Positions 10,675-23,405 of a DNA stretch of 64,000 bases are shown here, one piece after another (position 1 is the first letter of the stretch; each line of letters starts with the position of its first letter). Origin of the DNA: Albugo candida (Eukaryota > Oomycota > Peronosporomycetes > Albuginales > Albuginaceae); contig CAJNAR010000024.1 in NCBI GenBank assembly GCA_905220665.1, positions 1 through 64,000 of the forward strand, written 5' to 3'. The notes under the pieces are model-generated. The model saw only the letters and a list, made by a program, of their open reading frames with translations. It was not told the DNA's origin and did no database searches. The position numbers and the translations under genes are program-made.

Positions 10675-13625
10675 ATTTAGCTTCTGAGCATGTATTTGCG
10701 GGCAATACGATGGATGAGTGGTGTACGAGAGATCAGAATTTTTTATTGACCAATCAGAGGCTCCAGCTTCTGGTCGAAGAAGACGAGCAGGAATTATGTT
10801 AATAACCCACGCACATCCTACAGTGAGCTTTGGGAGAACACCGAAAGATTGCTGAGGCGGACAGTAAGTGTTGATTACGTCTTTACAAACCGAACGGGAC
10901 AGAAAGCTGCTGCATAGACTTCGATTCGCTAATAGTGAAAAGGACCTATTTACATAAATATACACTCTCCGATTTATCCCCAATAACAATCAGCCCTAAC
11001 GCCCACTATTGGATATTGAGGATGAGTGAGTTATACGAATTGATCCGTACACATTAGTATTAGATGAAGCTTTGTACCACAGAGAATGTAATATATACCA
11101 TATACATCTCGGATATAGTATGTTGGGTTTTGTAAAATTTGCATCTAACGCGTATCTGACTGAGCTTTGCGTCAAACTATTCCATCCATGTATTTCAAAA
11201 TCCCTGCATAAGAGAGAGAAGTAGAAGGTCTGGTCGCCGAAACACTTGTGCTTTAACTTAACGCTCAAGAGTAGCGTTTATGTATCGTTCTCCTAAGGAA
11301 CCTTCTGCGCATGTTAATTCCAGAAAGTATGCCTATGTGTCCCGTGGCAGAATATGGTGACTCTGCTGCTCAGACGTGATCGAAAAATTGTGTTCACAGA
11401 GATCACACATGATCATGACAAATTGCCTGAGTCATCTGAACGTATATTGGATTCGTCCTAAACATAACGCTACGCTACAGATAGCACCCTTCGTGCCTCA
11501 ATTTGAGCAGCAACCTATCCTGTACCAAGTGTCCATGAAAGCAAGCCACATGGGATCTTGCTCGTGCGTCCACCTTAACCGCCATAATTCTTTCCTACTA
11601 TTCCAAGGAATTGATTCGTCAATGTTCAATCCATTGTACGGTCTTTAATATCATTTGATGTTTGGTTTCTAGGGGAAATTAGATCATGGAATCAAGACAA
11701 CATTGCAAAACATATGCTCACTATATGTCGGTAGTTCGTTCGTACATAAGGACATCGTTCAGGGTTGCAGAAAATGAATGGTGCGAACATACAAGTGGCG
11801 ACTTCAAGATCAACATAAAAACAAGACCACCTCAGTTGCATCGCAAGTTGCCAGGAACGCTTATCAAATTCATGTACTGCATAGAAGAAAATGCTTTGTC
11901 AAAGGAGAACTACCCGAAATGATTCCGGGGTCAGCACCGTGGAAAACCATGCTCTTTTGAATCGCGCTGAAAAATTGATTTTGGCTCGATAAGAGCGTAG
12001 CAGCGATCCCAAGCAGCTTATTGGTTCCCTTCATACTGTATGAGGATACTGACTGTTCGACAACTGGTCCAATCAATTCGGCAGTAATGAAATTGTAATA
12101 GCTAAAATAGCGTCTCATTAGATAATACGGCACGTTTGTAGGAGTACAAGATGAAAATTCAAGTAATCAAGCTGATCACATTGTGATAACTCTGCGTAGT
12201 CGAAATCGGACGATGAACGTTGTTGCTCTCAGGACTGATACTGTAAATTTGCATAACGTCAAGACAGCACCCATCAACCAACCGAAACACAGAAAGTCTA
12301 GCATCGTGTTCAGCAGTAATAATAGCTTAATGTCAAGACCTTTCCGATAAAAATGTACAAATTCTTGAATTGCATCGCGTCACAAACAGCATAGTGCGAC
12401 GTATGATCTTCATACAAAAAGAAATCAAGAAATGGTCGCCAATCATCGCTCCCACCGAGCTAAACGTCTAGAAGAGAATACTGTTTCTATGTCTCAGTAT
12501 GCAACAGTATATGCAAGAAATGACGGCTATCCCTTGGGTCGATTCTCTGAATCAATTTTTAATATTCTTGCTGCAGGAGGGTACAGTGAGCAAAATTTCC
12601 TATTCCATACGACGCTCGTACCATGTAGAATTGCTTTGTTCATCAAAGCGGCACATATACGGAAAATTGTTTTAACTTGACCTCAATCAATAGGTCGGTT
12701 GCACCAATCAAGTAGTACCATTTACTTGTATATCCTGTAGGTGACGGGTGCACTGCCGCATAAGCAGCTAACTTGAACTGACATTTGAAATTGATATGTG
12801 CGTATCAAACCCCGTGAGAGCCTTTGAGTTGTTTTATCACTCCCATTTGTGGTGAGCAACAAGAAGCTGTTGATGATAAAAAAAGCAACAGAACGGATGA
12901 GACATAAGAACTGGTTACGGCGTGAGGTTGGCTTTAGTGCCACTGTGTCATGTGCATGCCAAGGCGAAGCGCTCACATGGTCTACATTTCCACACGTTAT
13001 GCCTCCGTGCGCATAACGATAACACTTTCGTCAAATGCTTGTCACAAGCTCGAGAATACTACGTATCGATTTGGTTGGTGAGTGGATACATGGCGCATAA
13101 CTCAGATCGTAACATTATAATTTGCACAATACCCTCTGCAGAAGCTACGCGTCTTTAAGCTTTGGCTGAGAGCGAGCGTGTCGAAAGGGCAAAGAAACAT
13201 AAACGTAGCACCGATGTCAACGATCCTATATCCATCATTCCAAGTTCCATTTCGCAGATTGTGTACTGGAGAAAATCCTTCGCATAAAAAACAGTAACTT
13301 GTCTACTTAAGTCGTTCCTACGGCTTTGGTTTGTTTAGAGATGTGCATGGTGCTACGACTCCAGCGTACCTTGTGAAACGAAAACTGAGTACTTGATTCG
13401 ATTCATCTTTACCCAAGCTTTCTTTACAAATATATACAACTATTGGAGGAAATACTCTTGAGTCCTGAGTTGTGGTACAAATATCATTGTGCCCGTATTA
13501 AAAGGTCTCCGCTGGGGTAAAACGTCGAAGCGTTATGTTACTTCTCTCCTACTTTTTATGTTAAAGCGATTGAACCGGACAAGGCCTTATTGTTGCATGC
13601 TGTGACGCAAATCTGTGACGCAACG
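10675..13625. other. Array spacer (upstream of Y0 and of X1), no intact gene
   Basis: Non-coding flank shared with the second array unit (20.70-21.72 kb, plus 27.46-27.92 kb beyond the gypsy insertion). It is longer here because the other unit lost two segments (about 10,757-12,075 and about 12,465-12,660). Some coding-like scraps exist (around 11,360-11,450 and 11,690-11,940, forward) but with many stops, and I cannot assign them. Two copies of a ctgtgacgcaa element near 13,598-13,624 are conserved in both units and could be part of the old X promoter. Confidence 0.5.
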
Positions 13626-16600
13626 ATGACAAATCGTACTTTAGCTACAGCAAGACATCAGCACACTGCAGCAATGCTGATCGCACTGATTGCATCAAGG
13701 CAAAACCGACCTTATACTACAAAAGGTACGGTTCACACTATAATAAATATCAATAGCTTTTCAGGGGTCCAAAGTATGAGCACAGTAGAAAATGACGACA
13801 TTACAGTAAGTTTTCGTAATCGATAGGAAGCTATTGCATTAACCATAGACGGGGAAGTGGAGGATGAACTTTAAGCGGCATAGTAGTACTCTGAAATATC
13901 GAATTTCTAATGTCATTTGTGTAGGAACACAAGCAAAAGAAGCGTAAGTATCTTGCGCAGGAGAATACACGCACAACGCGAGCGACTAGAAAATGCGATC
14001 GGACGCAAGATACTGTTGCAACGGACGCAGAAACCATCTCTTCATTACAATCTCCCATAAGATACAACAGAGCTGGGTTCAAATCATGGAAATCAAAATT
14101 CTTGCTTGATGACGCGATCGAATCGGATGACGCGTCAAGCAATTTTCTCTCCAAAAGCCAATCGCAATGCAATTTGGATCTACCCCTCTTCTCTCAATTG
14201 AGAGCAGCTTTGGCATCGGTAAGACCAAATCGTAGGAGCAATAAAAGCTCATGGAACGTTCTATAACTTGGTGTACCTAAATCAGCCCTGGATCGATGTC
14301 GTATGACGTAAATTGGCCACAAATTGATTGCTCCGATACCAAGCAATAATCAAAAGTACTCGACGCTGTGTGCGTCATCTATTTTGAGTCACACTGACGG
14401 ATCGCTCGAGAAGATCTCTTTTTCGTTGAAACGATCGGTCGGGCGCTTTTGGAACCAAAGCTGCCATTCACAGATGAACCAGTGACCGTGCTCTCACTTG
14501 GATACATCATACACAACCAATCCCTCGTTCCACAAGACGAATAAGCTGTTTCCGGTAAATTGTATTGAATTGAATGAACAATTTGTAGGAAATTGATTGT
14601 TTGATTAAAGGTTGGGTATATGACGTCTTGCTGACTGGAAGTTGTCAAAGAGACTCAATCATTTCATTTGGAGCTGATTTGTGGTGCGAAACCCATTGTT
14701 GTGCTCTATCGATTGCTTACAGTCTCTATTCAGAAATGAAGAGAAGCGATGGCATCGATGCGCCACTTTTCAAATATCTCTTGCAAGCGATCCAGGTACA
14801 ATCAGCCTTACTCTATCGATCAGGTTGAATCATTCTTGCTGAAATAGAGTTGATATTCCAGTCAAATGTTCTTTCGATAGCGTGGAAAGAAGCTGTCGAT
14901 CATTCCCAAGGGCTACAACAAATGACACAAGTCCAGCTTCTTCGGGATAGTCAAGACATGATTCAACCAATCCCATCGTACTCGCATCAGAAAGCACGGA
15001 ACATGGCTTCGGACTGTCGCGACGACAGATAGCACAAGCTGTTGAAGGGCTTGACCCAGTGCTCGCATGCTCCTCGTACCAATTCTGAGAAGAGCGGCAT
15101 CCTCTGAAACTCTCATGTTTGAACGCACTCGAATTCGGCTGGTAAAACAACTCACAGCGCATCTCCAAGGTCGAAAGCAGTCATGCGCTTTCATTCAAAC
15201 AGAAACATCTCAAGGAAGCGTATTGGCAAAGCAAACTCACCTCTCCAAGTCACAGGATAAAGTGCTTTGCATCAACGACCAAAATGAATCAAATATGCAC
15301 ATACCCATCGACCAACAAATCCGATTCAAAAACGAAACAGCTTCGATTCGAGCAAAGAAAGAAGTCGTCCGAATGAGAAGCATCCGAAGAACCGAAATTT
15401 GAAAAGCCAAAGAGGAAGAAAAAATGATGCGTGAAGAAGAAAAGGAAATGCGTAAATTGCTTCGAGAAGAATAAAAACACGCCAGAAAATAGTTTGCCAA
15501 AGTAGAAGCCATCAAGAAACGGGTTGCGGCGCGAAATGTTCAAGAAAACACGTCGGATGCGGTCAAACCGAAACTAAACGTTTGTCAACGCGCTCAAGAG
15601 CGTGAATGCGAGTTGAATGCTTGTCGCTATTTGGAGAATAGGATTTGAGACTTTGTTCGGCTGGAATTTTTCGCACAAACGCGTTACAAAATGAATGCTT
15701 CTTCGATGGCACCGATTGTGTTCGACAACAAACATACTCGAATGTACAGACTGATGGCAGACGCGAAAACATTTTTTGAGCGCTTTCTGATCCGTGATGA
15801 AGCATTAGAGCGTTTTCCTGACACACTGCAGATGGATGTGCTCTTCGTTTGGGACACATTATCGACATTTTCCGATCAGCTTGGAATCGTCCGAATGCGT
15901 TCCCTTCACTTATTCGCTTCAGTTATCTTCCTTCAGGACGGCTCCAGCCCTGTGGGTGACTCGATGATTGAAGAAATGAGTTTGGCGTATCAGTACTTTG
16001 GCTTCCATGCGCTCCTGTTGGAATGTTTGATGGCAGAATACTATCTAGATCTTCCAACTGGCATTTCTCCTATGGATTTCAATCGCTCGTGGGCTTTGAA
16101 TTGATGACGTGGCCCGAGATCGCTCGCACAATTTGTGTTTTAGCAATGGATAAACACTTTACAGTAGAAGACGCATCACTCAAAGCGCTACGGGGTCTCA
16201 AATCGTTTCGAGATGAGTGTTTTGCATCCTTCATGCGGCAAGACCTCGAGAGACGCGGCCAACAATTGCTTTAGGCTAATCGACCGCATTGAACTCCAAA
16301 CAACTCTCCCACGAAAATCTATATGGCTGTAAGAGTGTTCCAATGGTACAGCCGCTGAAGAACGTGGTACAGCTATCAAAAGATTCCAACGGCGCCGTCA
16401 AAGTCATCTCATCTGCAGTAGAATCGATTCAAACAGAATTCATCTTTGCGGTCAATAGTTATAACGCTCGAAATGCGTCGATTGAGAACGTATATGCATG
16501 GAGTGAGGAATCGGAGCCCTAGATTATTATTTTATTGAGTAAGAAACTGGTTTGACGATCAGGAAATCATTACTCTCAATGACAGCTCGACGACGTGAGC

Positions 16601-18399
16601 ATGCATTCACTTGCTTCATCTTCTTCGACCCAAAGAGGTCGCAAGTCCATTCAACCAGCCAGTCGATGTGTCCATGTATCCGGGTTACTACACCAGCGGA
16701 ATGGATACAGAGCCTATGAATCTGAGCACAATTTTGGAAAAGTTGGAAGATTGGCGAGTACACAACCGACGATTCCAAGCAGGAATTCGACATGGACACA
16801 TTTGTGGACGACGTGCATCTTGTGAAAAAGGATTATTTGTCGTACAACTCTGTACACGCGGAAATCTCGCATATGGCGACCAAACTCTCATCCATATTTG
16901 ATCGACTTGTTCGGGAAGTGATAGAAACGCAAAAATTGTAGCAGAGGATCAGTGTCGAGCATTTAGAATGCGATTGTGTAGTGAGAAGCTGTTAGGTGTT
17001 ATCGATGTGGCGCTCCTTTCCACTCGTTCTGAATCCGCCCGGCTGTCAAAGAGGTTCCAACAGATTGGTATTGTGGCTCCTGTGAGAATCAAAAGATGAC
17101 GCCCATAGTCAGAACAGAGGAAAAAGATGTTCCCGAAGACGCCAAACGACTCTCTGAAGCGATTGAATGGCTCTCTAAAGAGAATTACTCGCTTTTGAGT
17201 CTGAAAGAACGAATTTCCATTCTACGAATATTATGTGATCTTGTGATTTGGTCCGATTCCGTACGAAAAATGTACCAATCGATCGAGGAGATCATAGAAA
17301 TCAGTCGGAAAGAGCCGTTAGACGATGTCACAAAGGCCTCCATTAGCTCCTTTTCAGTGAAAAATTACGATATCGCGTGGAAATCCTTCTACCCCGACGC
17401 GCTTGGACCTCCTGCGAGTTGTCTAAGAATATTTTCTGTGGAAAATCCGACTCATTTGAAATCTGATTTCAACGATTTACCTGCAAACTTTTCAATTTCC
17501 GACAAGCATATACCTTCTGACCAGCAAACGCTTATCAAAATGTATGGAGATTCGTATTTAGAAACGATGCAGCCGACAGCCCGAAAATGCGTTTACTGCG
17601 AAGGTATCGAAGAAGCACTCGATCAGTATCAACGCTCCATTTTGACACTTGGGCACAACTCTAACTTATTCAAGCTTCCATCTATTCTCAGGTGTATTTC
17701 ACAGAATTCCTGGGAATTCATGGTGAGTGTATTGATCTTTAAAGACGTTACTGCGTTTACGTTGATGATCATGATCCGCGTCGCCACATTGGGCTTATAC
17801 TGGTTGTACATCTTGAATGATCTCCTTCCAAATACGCTGCTTTCACACCAGTTGTTCACCTTGGGACATTGCTTTCCTCACGAAAAACCTGCCGGGATTG
17901 TTACCAGTACGCTGTGAACTTGCGCCATGGATGCCTGTTCCTTAATTATTCGCGTTCCCACAGCGTCAAAAACCTCGGAATGAAAGCGGATACAGCACAA
18001 GAGTTGCTATTCTTCAAATAAATCTTGAAAGGAGGTATTGTCCACAGGTTTCGCATCTCCTTCCCGTTAGGCTTTTACAAATGACATACTTTGGAGCATA
18101 AAATATACGATTTTACCCACGTAACCCGCGGAATGAATGCCTATGTAATAATTTTTCCGGCTTATCCTTTCACGATCAATGCGTTTTGTTTATGCGATCT
18201 CCCAGCGACCGACTGTGAAAAACATGCTCTTCTGGCGAAACCAGATGCTCTATACATTCCAGGCGCCCAGCTAAGCGCTTCAAATCGCGTTTTCTACGAT
18301 GCATCTTTTGGTAACGGACCTTCATTACGCCTAATCTTGGCGATGTTTTCTGGGGGTCATCAGTGTGGCATGTTCTCGCTTATTATGAGCGTGTTTTAG
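13626..18399 (+). pseudogene. X1: DDT-PHD-WHIM chromatin protein, pseudogene
   Basis: Long multi-exon coding-like region with stops and frameshifts. In order: a short N-terminal exon ending MSTVENDDIT with donor GTAAGT at 13,806; after a 119-nt intron a basic exon beginning EHKQKKRKYLAQ (13,925-14,266); a segment with VTVLSLGYII (about 14,400-14,560); a charged region (MMREEEKEMRKLL, about 15,420); a DDT-like domain in an open frame (15,691-16,104; ALERFPDTLQMDVLFVWDTL); a TWPEIARTI helix region (16,105-16,274); a C4HC3 PHD finger (about 16,945-17,090; CYRCGAPFH ... WYCGSCENQK) in which one cysteine position is now TGA; then an intact 273-residue frame (17,096-17,917) with WHIM-like helices (LLSLKERISILRILCDLVIW). 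DDT, PHD and WHIM together are known from ACF1/BAZ and plant PTM-type nuclear proteins, the DDT/WHIM ones being ISWI partners. The family call is inferred from motifs. Confidence 0.65.
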
Positions 18400-18653
18400 C
18401 GATTCATCTATTGCGTCAGATGTATGATACACTTTATACGAAAGCGTATTGATAATGTAACTAGTGTTGCTGTCATTCGGCACTCAACATTGCGGAAATT
18501 TGAACGATTCCTGTCCTAAAAACGTTCTGTTCTTTTACTCGTGCAGCAAATTATCTGTAATTCAAACGCGAGCTATATCATTTTGTTCCAGTGAATTCGT
18601 CCAAAGAACTCGTATGAAGCAAAAGAAGACGTATCTGCTTGTACAATCAATTG

Positions 18654-20701
18654 CTACATTTCTCTGTCGTTCGAGAGGATATCATATTTCGTTAGCTGTC
18701 GGATGCCAACAGGTCGCTCGGCTTGTTTCCGGTCACCACCATAATTTAGACATGAGCATAGTTTTTCAACACATAACCGAAGAATCTTAGAGGGTGTTGG
18801 ACGCATCCAAACATATCCAGCAAAAGCAGATTTGTCTTTGTAAGCGAAAAATACTTCTGTGTGCTCAACTAGACAAGATGCACAATCTTCAAATGTAGAC
18901 CTTGCAAATTCAAACTGGACCAAGGCAATTTCATTGGAATAAAAGCGAGGTAAGTCTGGCACACGTTCTGATTTGTAATGCGACATGAGAATATAATGCT
19001 TCTGCGGAGGCCAAATACCCACTGGAATTTCTCTCTGTGTGTACGTGATGGTAGTAACTCGTACGATTGATTTGGATAAATACGTTGATAAGAAAGCTGC
19101 ATGTTCAGAGCAGAAACGATTGGGGACCTTTTGTAGCCGGACGCATATGTTTTTATGATGACATGCCAAAGCATTCTCTACTGACCATTTTGGTAAGTCT
19201 GGACCAAGTTTCGAAGTGTCAAAAAGCGACGACGTTTTACTGAGGACAAAAGGGTTTTTTTTTGTTGAGAAAGTTTTTTCATGCGATGGAGGCAACGATT
19301 TCGACGAGAAGACATGTAATAAACCACAATACAATTTTTCGGCGCTTCATCAAGTACCTCATAGCCAGACGGCTTCGGAAATGTCTCTATGTTCAAGACA
19401 GACTCATCACGATACTGTTTGCATCTTTCTGGCTCTAACGGCATCATATTACTGCATTCGATACATTTCAATGCGCTTTTGATATCAGACGTTAAAATCA
19501 TTGCATTCCGCAAAGACGAACTTATTAGCAGCCGAGCACCTCCCACATTTTTGAGGATACATCCAATACACATCCATCTTGCGGATTGAAATAGAGTAAC
19601 ATTTATACAAAGGGTCATTTTGGTACGCAACACTTCCAGTGTTTTCGAGAAAAAGAATGGATCCTGAGGAGGTCCAAAACTTCTGCTAGCTCTTTGCATC
19701 CTTTCAAAGGCGATTACATTAAGTACCTGTCTTATCCAGTTCAAATCCATCGCATTCTCATTACAAATATGATGCTCTTCATTAAGCCCATACTTCTTTT
19801 GATGCACTTCGAACAATTTGCGATGACTTGGAAATATTGAGTCCATGATTTGGCAATCACTAGGATCCCAACTGAAAACATTTGAACATAAGTTCTTTCG
19901 ACAGTTAGTTTCTATATCGGATGATTCGTAATTGCTGGTTACTACGAGCAACTCGGCTGAGTATCTCCTTTCTTTATAGAACAATATATAGCTTCGAATT
20001 GCGAACCATTTACTGTGCATAGCTAAGCATTCTCGGCATACAGCTTCACTTCCTAAACCAGGGATGATCATGCATCGAATCGATGAGTCACCTTCTACTT
20101 CCTTCATTTGTGTGTCCAGATCTTTTTCTGGTACTGGTTCGAGAATCACGACTGAATTTTTGGTAGTAGTTGTTCTTTTTAATTCTATTCCGAATAAGAC
20201 TGGAATGCTACCTTTTCTTCCAAGCATCAATGCTGAGAATTTATATTTTCTATCTGCGTCAACCTCCGATGGTGTCGGGAACGACAATTCAAGTGGCATT
20301 GGCTTCATCAACGAATAAAGAGCCGTCTCGGTGTTTTCGTAACTTCTATGATCTGTACTAAGCTGAGAAATTGCCATTTTGGGCTCAATAATATCGCCAT
20401 TTGTAGAATGACCGATCTTGAACATGCAACGCACTCTACCGTGACAATTTGCCAAAAACGGAATCAAGATGTCTGAAGACCCTCAACCCAGTAAAGTCGT
20501 AACTTTTCTTCCACTTGTAGCAAGTATAATTTTGCACATCCCAACGAGTTTACCAGACATTCGTGACACGCTGCATGATCTATAGCCGTAGGAATTAGGA
20601 AACGGAATAGCCCGGATCTTGTTGGTACGTAGGTAGGTACTGCAATTTCATTCATTAACATCAACCCAGTGAGTAGTAATGCACAAACTGGGAATCCGCA
20701 T
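18654..20701 (-). pseudogene. Y1: CCG (CX2CX5G) effector-like secreted protein, best copy
   Basis: Minus strand, ATG 20,701-20,699. The start aligns with the Y0 signal peptide but has lost two bases inside it. The 20,664-20,464 frame holds CHEC-LVNSL-G (CHEC at 20,557-20,568). A one-base loss then separates it from the 429-residue frame 20,467-19,178, which carries CREC (20,027-20,038) and CIGC-ILKNV-G (19,559-19,570, a second CX2CX5G). The last module, CASC (18,873-18,884), lies in an overlapping frame, 19,334-18,654. There are no homopolymer slips that look like sequencing error; the three breaks make this a probable pseudogene, though RNA data could reveal introns. There are four CX2C modules, each followed after 31-41 residues by a second Cys pair. 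Role by family: secreted, host-targeted effector candidate; biochemical activity unknown. Confidence 0.7.
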
Positions 20702-21719
20702 GTTTAGATTTTGAGTGTGTATTTGCGGGCAATACGAGGAGTGGCGAACGAGAGATCAGAATTTTTTATTGACCAATCATAGCAATTCGGCAGTAATGAA
20801 ATTGTAATAGCTAGAAAAGGGTCTCACTTGATAATACGGACGTTTGTAGGAGAACATGAGATTCTCAAGTAATCAAGCTGTCATATACTGATAGCTCTAC
20901 GTACGTCGAGATCAGACGATATAAGTCTGTGCTCTCGGGACTGATACTGTAAATGTGCAGAACATGAAGACAGCACCCATCAACCAATCGGAACACAGAA
21001 AGTCATGCATTTCTTCAGCAATATTAATAGCTTAATATCAAGACATAGAGTCATTTTAGTCGTATAATCTCACGACGTCTAGGTGTTCCGTCCCGATCAA
21101 AATGTACAAATTCTTGAATTGCATCGAGTCACAAACAACATAGTGCGAGATATGCTCTCCATCAAAAAAAGAAATCAAGAAATTGCCGCCAATCAACGCT
21201 CCCACCGAGAAGAGGAATTGTTTTCACTTGACCTCAAACAATGGGTCGGCTGCACCAATCAAGGTAGTACCATCGAGTTGTATACCCTGTAGGTAACAGG
21301 TACACTGCCGCATAAGCAACACCCTTGAACTGACATATGAAATGGATGTGTGGGATCAAACCCCGTGAGAGCCTTTGAGTGGTTTTGTCACTCCCATTTT
21401 TCGGTGAGCTAGAAAAACCGTTGACGATAAAAAAGCAATAGAATGGATGAGACATAGGAACTGGTTACGGTGCGATGTTGGCTCTTGTGCCACTGTGTCG
21501 TGTGCATGCCAAGACGAAGCGCTCACATGATCTGAATTCCCGCACTTATGCCTCCGGCGCATGATAATTACACTTTCTTCGATGCTTGTTACAAGCTCAA
21601 GAATTTTAATTATCTATCTTATTTTCAAGTGGATACATGGCGTATATATCAGATCATAAATTATAGTATGCACTGGCACTTCTACAGTAGATACGAATCT
21701 TCAAGCTTTGTTTAGGAGG
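20702..21719. other. Array spacer upstream of Y1, shortened
   Basis: Homologous to 10.68-13.18 kb but missing two blocks. It ends at the gypsy insertion site. No gene is seen in it. Confidence 0.6.
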
Positions 21720-21724
21720 GAGCG

Positions 21725-21929
21725 TGTCATGCCGCCGAGTCGGACAACACGACTGAGCTGACTGTATGCTAGATAAGCCATGATTTCAGCCTGTGACGTC
21801 AGACCATGACGTCTTTAGGAACATTCTAGAGGGACCTATGATTATAGGCTTAGAGTAGCACAGGGTAGCGAACTAAGGAGCTATATTACTTCAGTTTTCA
21901 ATTGACTAAGTGAACAACAAGTCTTCACA
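21725..21929 (+). repeat. 5' LTR of the gypsy element
   Basis: 205 bp, begins TGTCATGCCGCCGAGTCGG and ends ...GTCTTCACA. It contains a 27-nt segment (about 21,775-21,801) absent from the 3' LTR. It is preceded by the target duplication GAGCG. Confidence 0.92.
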
Positions 21930-21931
21930 TC

Positions 21932-21947
21932 TGGTAGCACTTGTTGG
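21932..21947 (+). promoter_or_regulatory. Primer-binding-site-like sequence
   Basis: TGGTAGCA directly after the 5' LTR. A TGG start is what complementarity to a tRNA 3' CCA end gives, and TGGTAGCA fits the 3' end of initiator tRNA-Met of several eukaryotes. The following bases do not extend that match, so the tRNA identity is uncertain. Confidence 0.5.
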
Positions 21948-22676
21948 TCCTCGCCGTCTCCGCCGTCCTCGCCGCCCCTACTGCACCGCCGTCATCACTC
22001 AAGAGCAGTGATCAGGAGAGCTCATTCGTGAGTCCCAATATTTTTGAGGGCAGGGACTCCCTTCCATTGGCTGTAAATCCTACCGGGCCATTATTACTGC
22101 TGCTGTTATCGAGATTGAAGTCTTAATTGGCTATAAATCGTCTCGTTTCGGTAATGAGTGAGTTTGGTTAACGGAAGGTCAGTTCTTCGGTTCATGGCCC
22201 GTCACTCGCGGAAGCAACCCACAAAACTTGACCTCAACGACTCGCTGGCCCAGCTGTCCGTGAAGAAGCCAGACGCCGCCGATAAGTGCCGCGCGGATCT
22301 GCTGGAATAGATCCGCCGCACCAGCTGCATTCTTTGCCGCTTCGAGAAACACCTGGAAACGTCTCACCGCTCCGACTCGCGCAAAAACATCAAAGCTCGC
22401 TTACTCTCGGACGCCAGTAACTTGCTCAGCTTCGAGAGCACTGTGAACCTGCGCATCTCACGCGAAATCGCTAAGCACAGGGTCAAACTATCTGAGTCCC
22501 TTGTGCTGGACCGCCAGGGTACAAAACCGTACCCGTAAGCCAACACCGACCGCCAAGTCGAAAAACTCCTTGAAACCCGAACCAAAGGTTGTCAAGAGAA
22601 GCACCCAAGAGCCAAAAAAGACCCCAGATCAACCCCGTAGAGTTAACTAATCGTTGATAATTGTATTGGTTCAACA

Positions 22677-23373
22677 ATGTCCACCCCGATGACTTGCGAT
22701 CAGCATGCACAATTGCTGCACTCTATGGTTGCAACTATGGAAAAACAAGCGCAATTGCTTGAGCAATTTCAAAAAATTAAAACAGCTTTCGGAAATCAAG
22801 CTAGAGGGTGTGAAACTTCCGACGTATAGGGGTAGGTTGGATGAATTATTTCAACTCTACAAGGAGCAAGTGGAACAATACTTCTTTGCAAGAGGAGTGG
22901 ACTGGAAGAGTCAAGAACTTTCTCAAAGAATACTCGCTGTCTTAGGCGGGACATGGAAGCAAGGAGCGGCTCAGTGGTATGGGATGCAAAAACAGTATGT
23001 CACAAACGTGGACGACTTCTTCAGCAACATTGAACGTGAATTTCTCCCTGCTGATCTGCAAGAGCGTCTGCGCGAGGATATGAACAATATGAGAGAGCGC
23101 GATTGCGCAAATCTTCCTGATTATGTGTGCAAGTTTCACCACGTTGTCACTCAAGTTCGGGAGATGAGCGAGCTGGACCAGATCATGTACCTTCTCCGAG
23201 GACTGACAGGTCGCACACGGGAAGAAGTGCAGTACCGTCGCTGTACAACACTCTCCGACGCTATTACGGTTTCGTTGGACTTTAACCGTTCTCATCCGCA
23301 GAGACATTTTCGAGGAATTTCGCACGATAGACCGCGGTACAGGTCATACGAAAGCAGTCGTCGATATCAATAG
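22677..23373 (+). pseudogene. gag: gypsy gag (capsid), frameshifted
   Basis: The first ATG in the leader region (22,677) opens a Gln-rich helix (MSTPMTCDQHAQLLHSMVAT). A frameshift near 22,790 leads into the open frame of the 22,705-23,373 stretch. It carries a retrotransposon gag fold signature: KLPTYRG, a W-rich centre (GGTWKQGAAQWYG), EFLPADLQERLREDMN, LPDYVCKFHHVVTQV and DQIMYLLRGLTGRTREEV. It forms the particle shell that packages element RNA in intact relatives. Confidence 0.8.
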
Positions 23374-23405
23374 AACGATGGACCGGATCCAATGGACACA
23401 GCTAC

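Noticed and set aside
13726..13764. 39-nt intron near the start of X1
   Set aside because: Donor and acceptor look good, but splicing puts a TGA in frame in both X copies, while the unspliced frame stays open.
13831..14172. A minus-strand ORF of 113 residues repeated exactly at 28,128-28,469
   Set aside because: Exact conservation looked like a gene, but the forward frame over the same bases is coding-like and bounded by splice signals. Identity is explained by the conversion tract; the minus ORF is a shadow.
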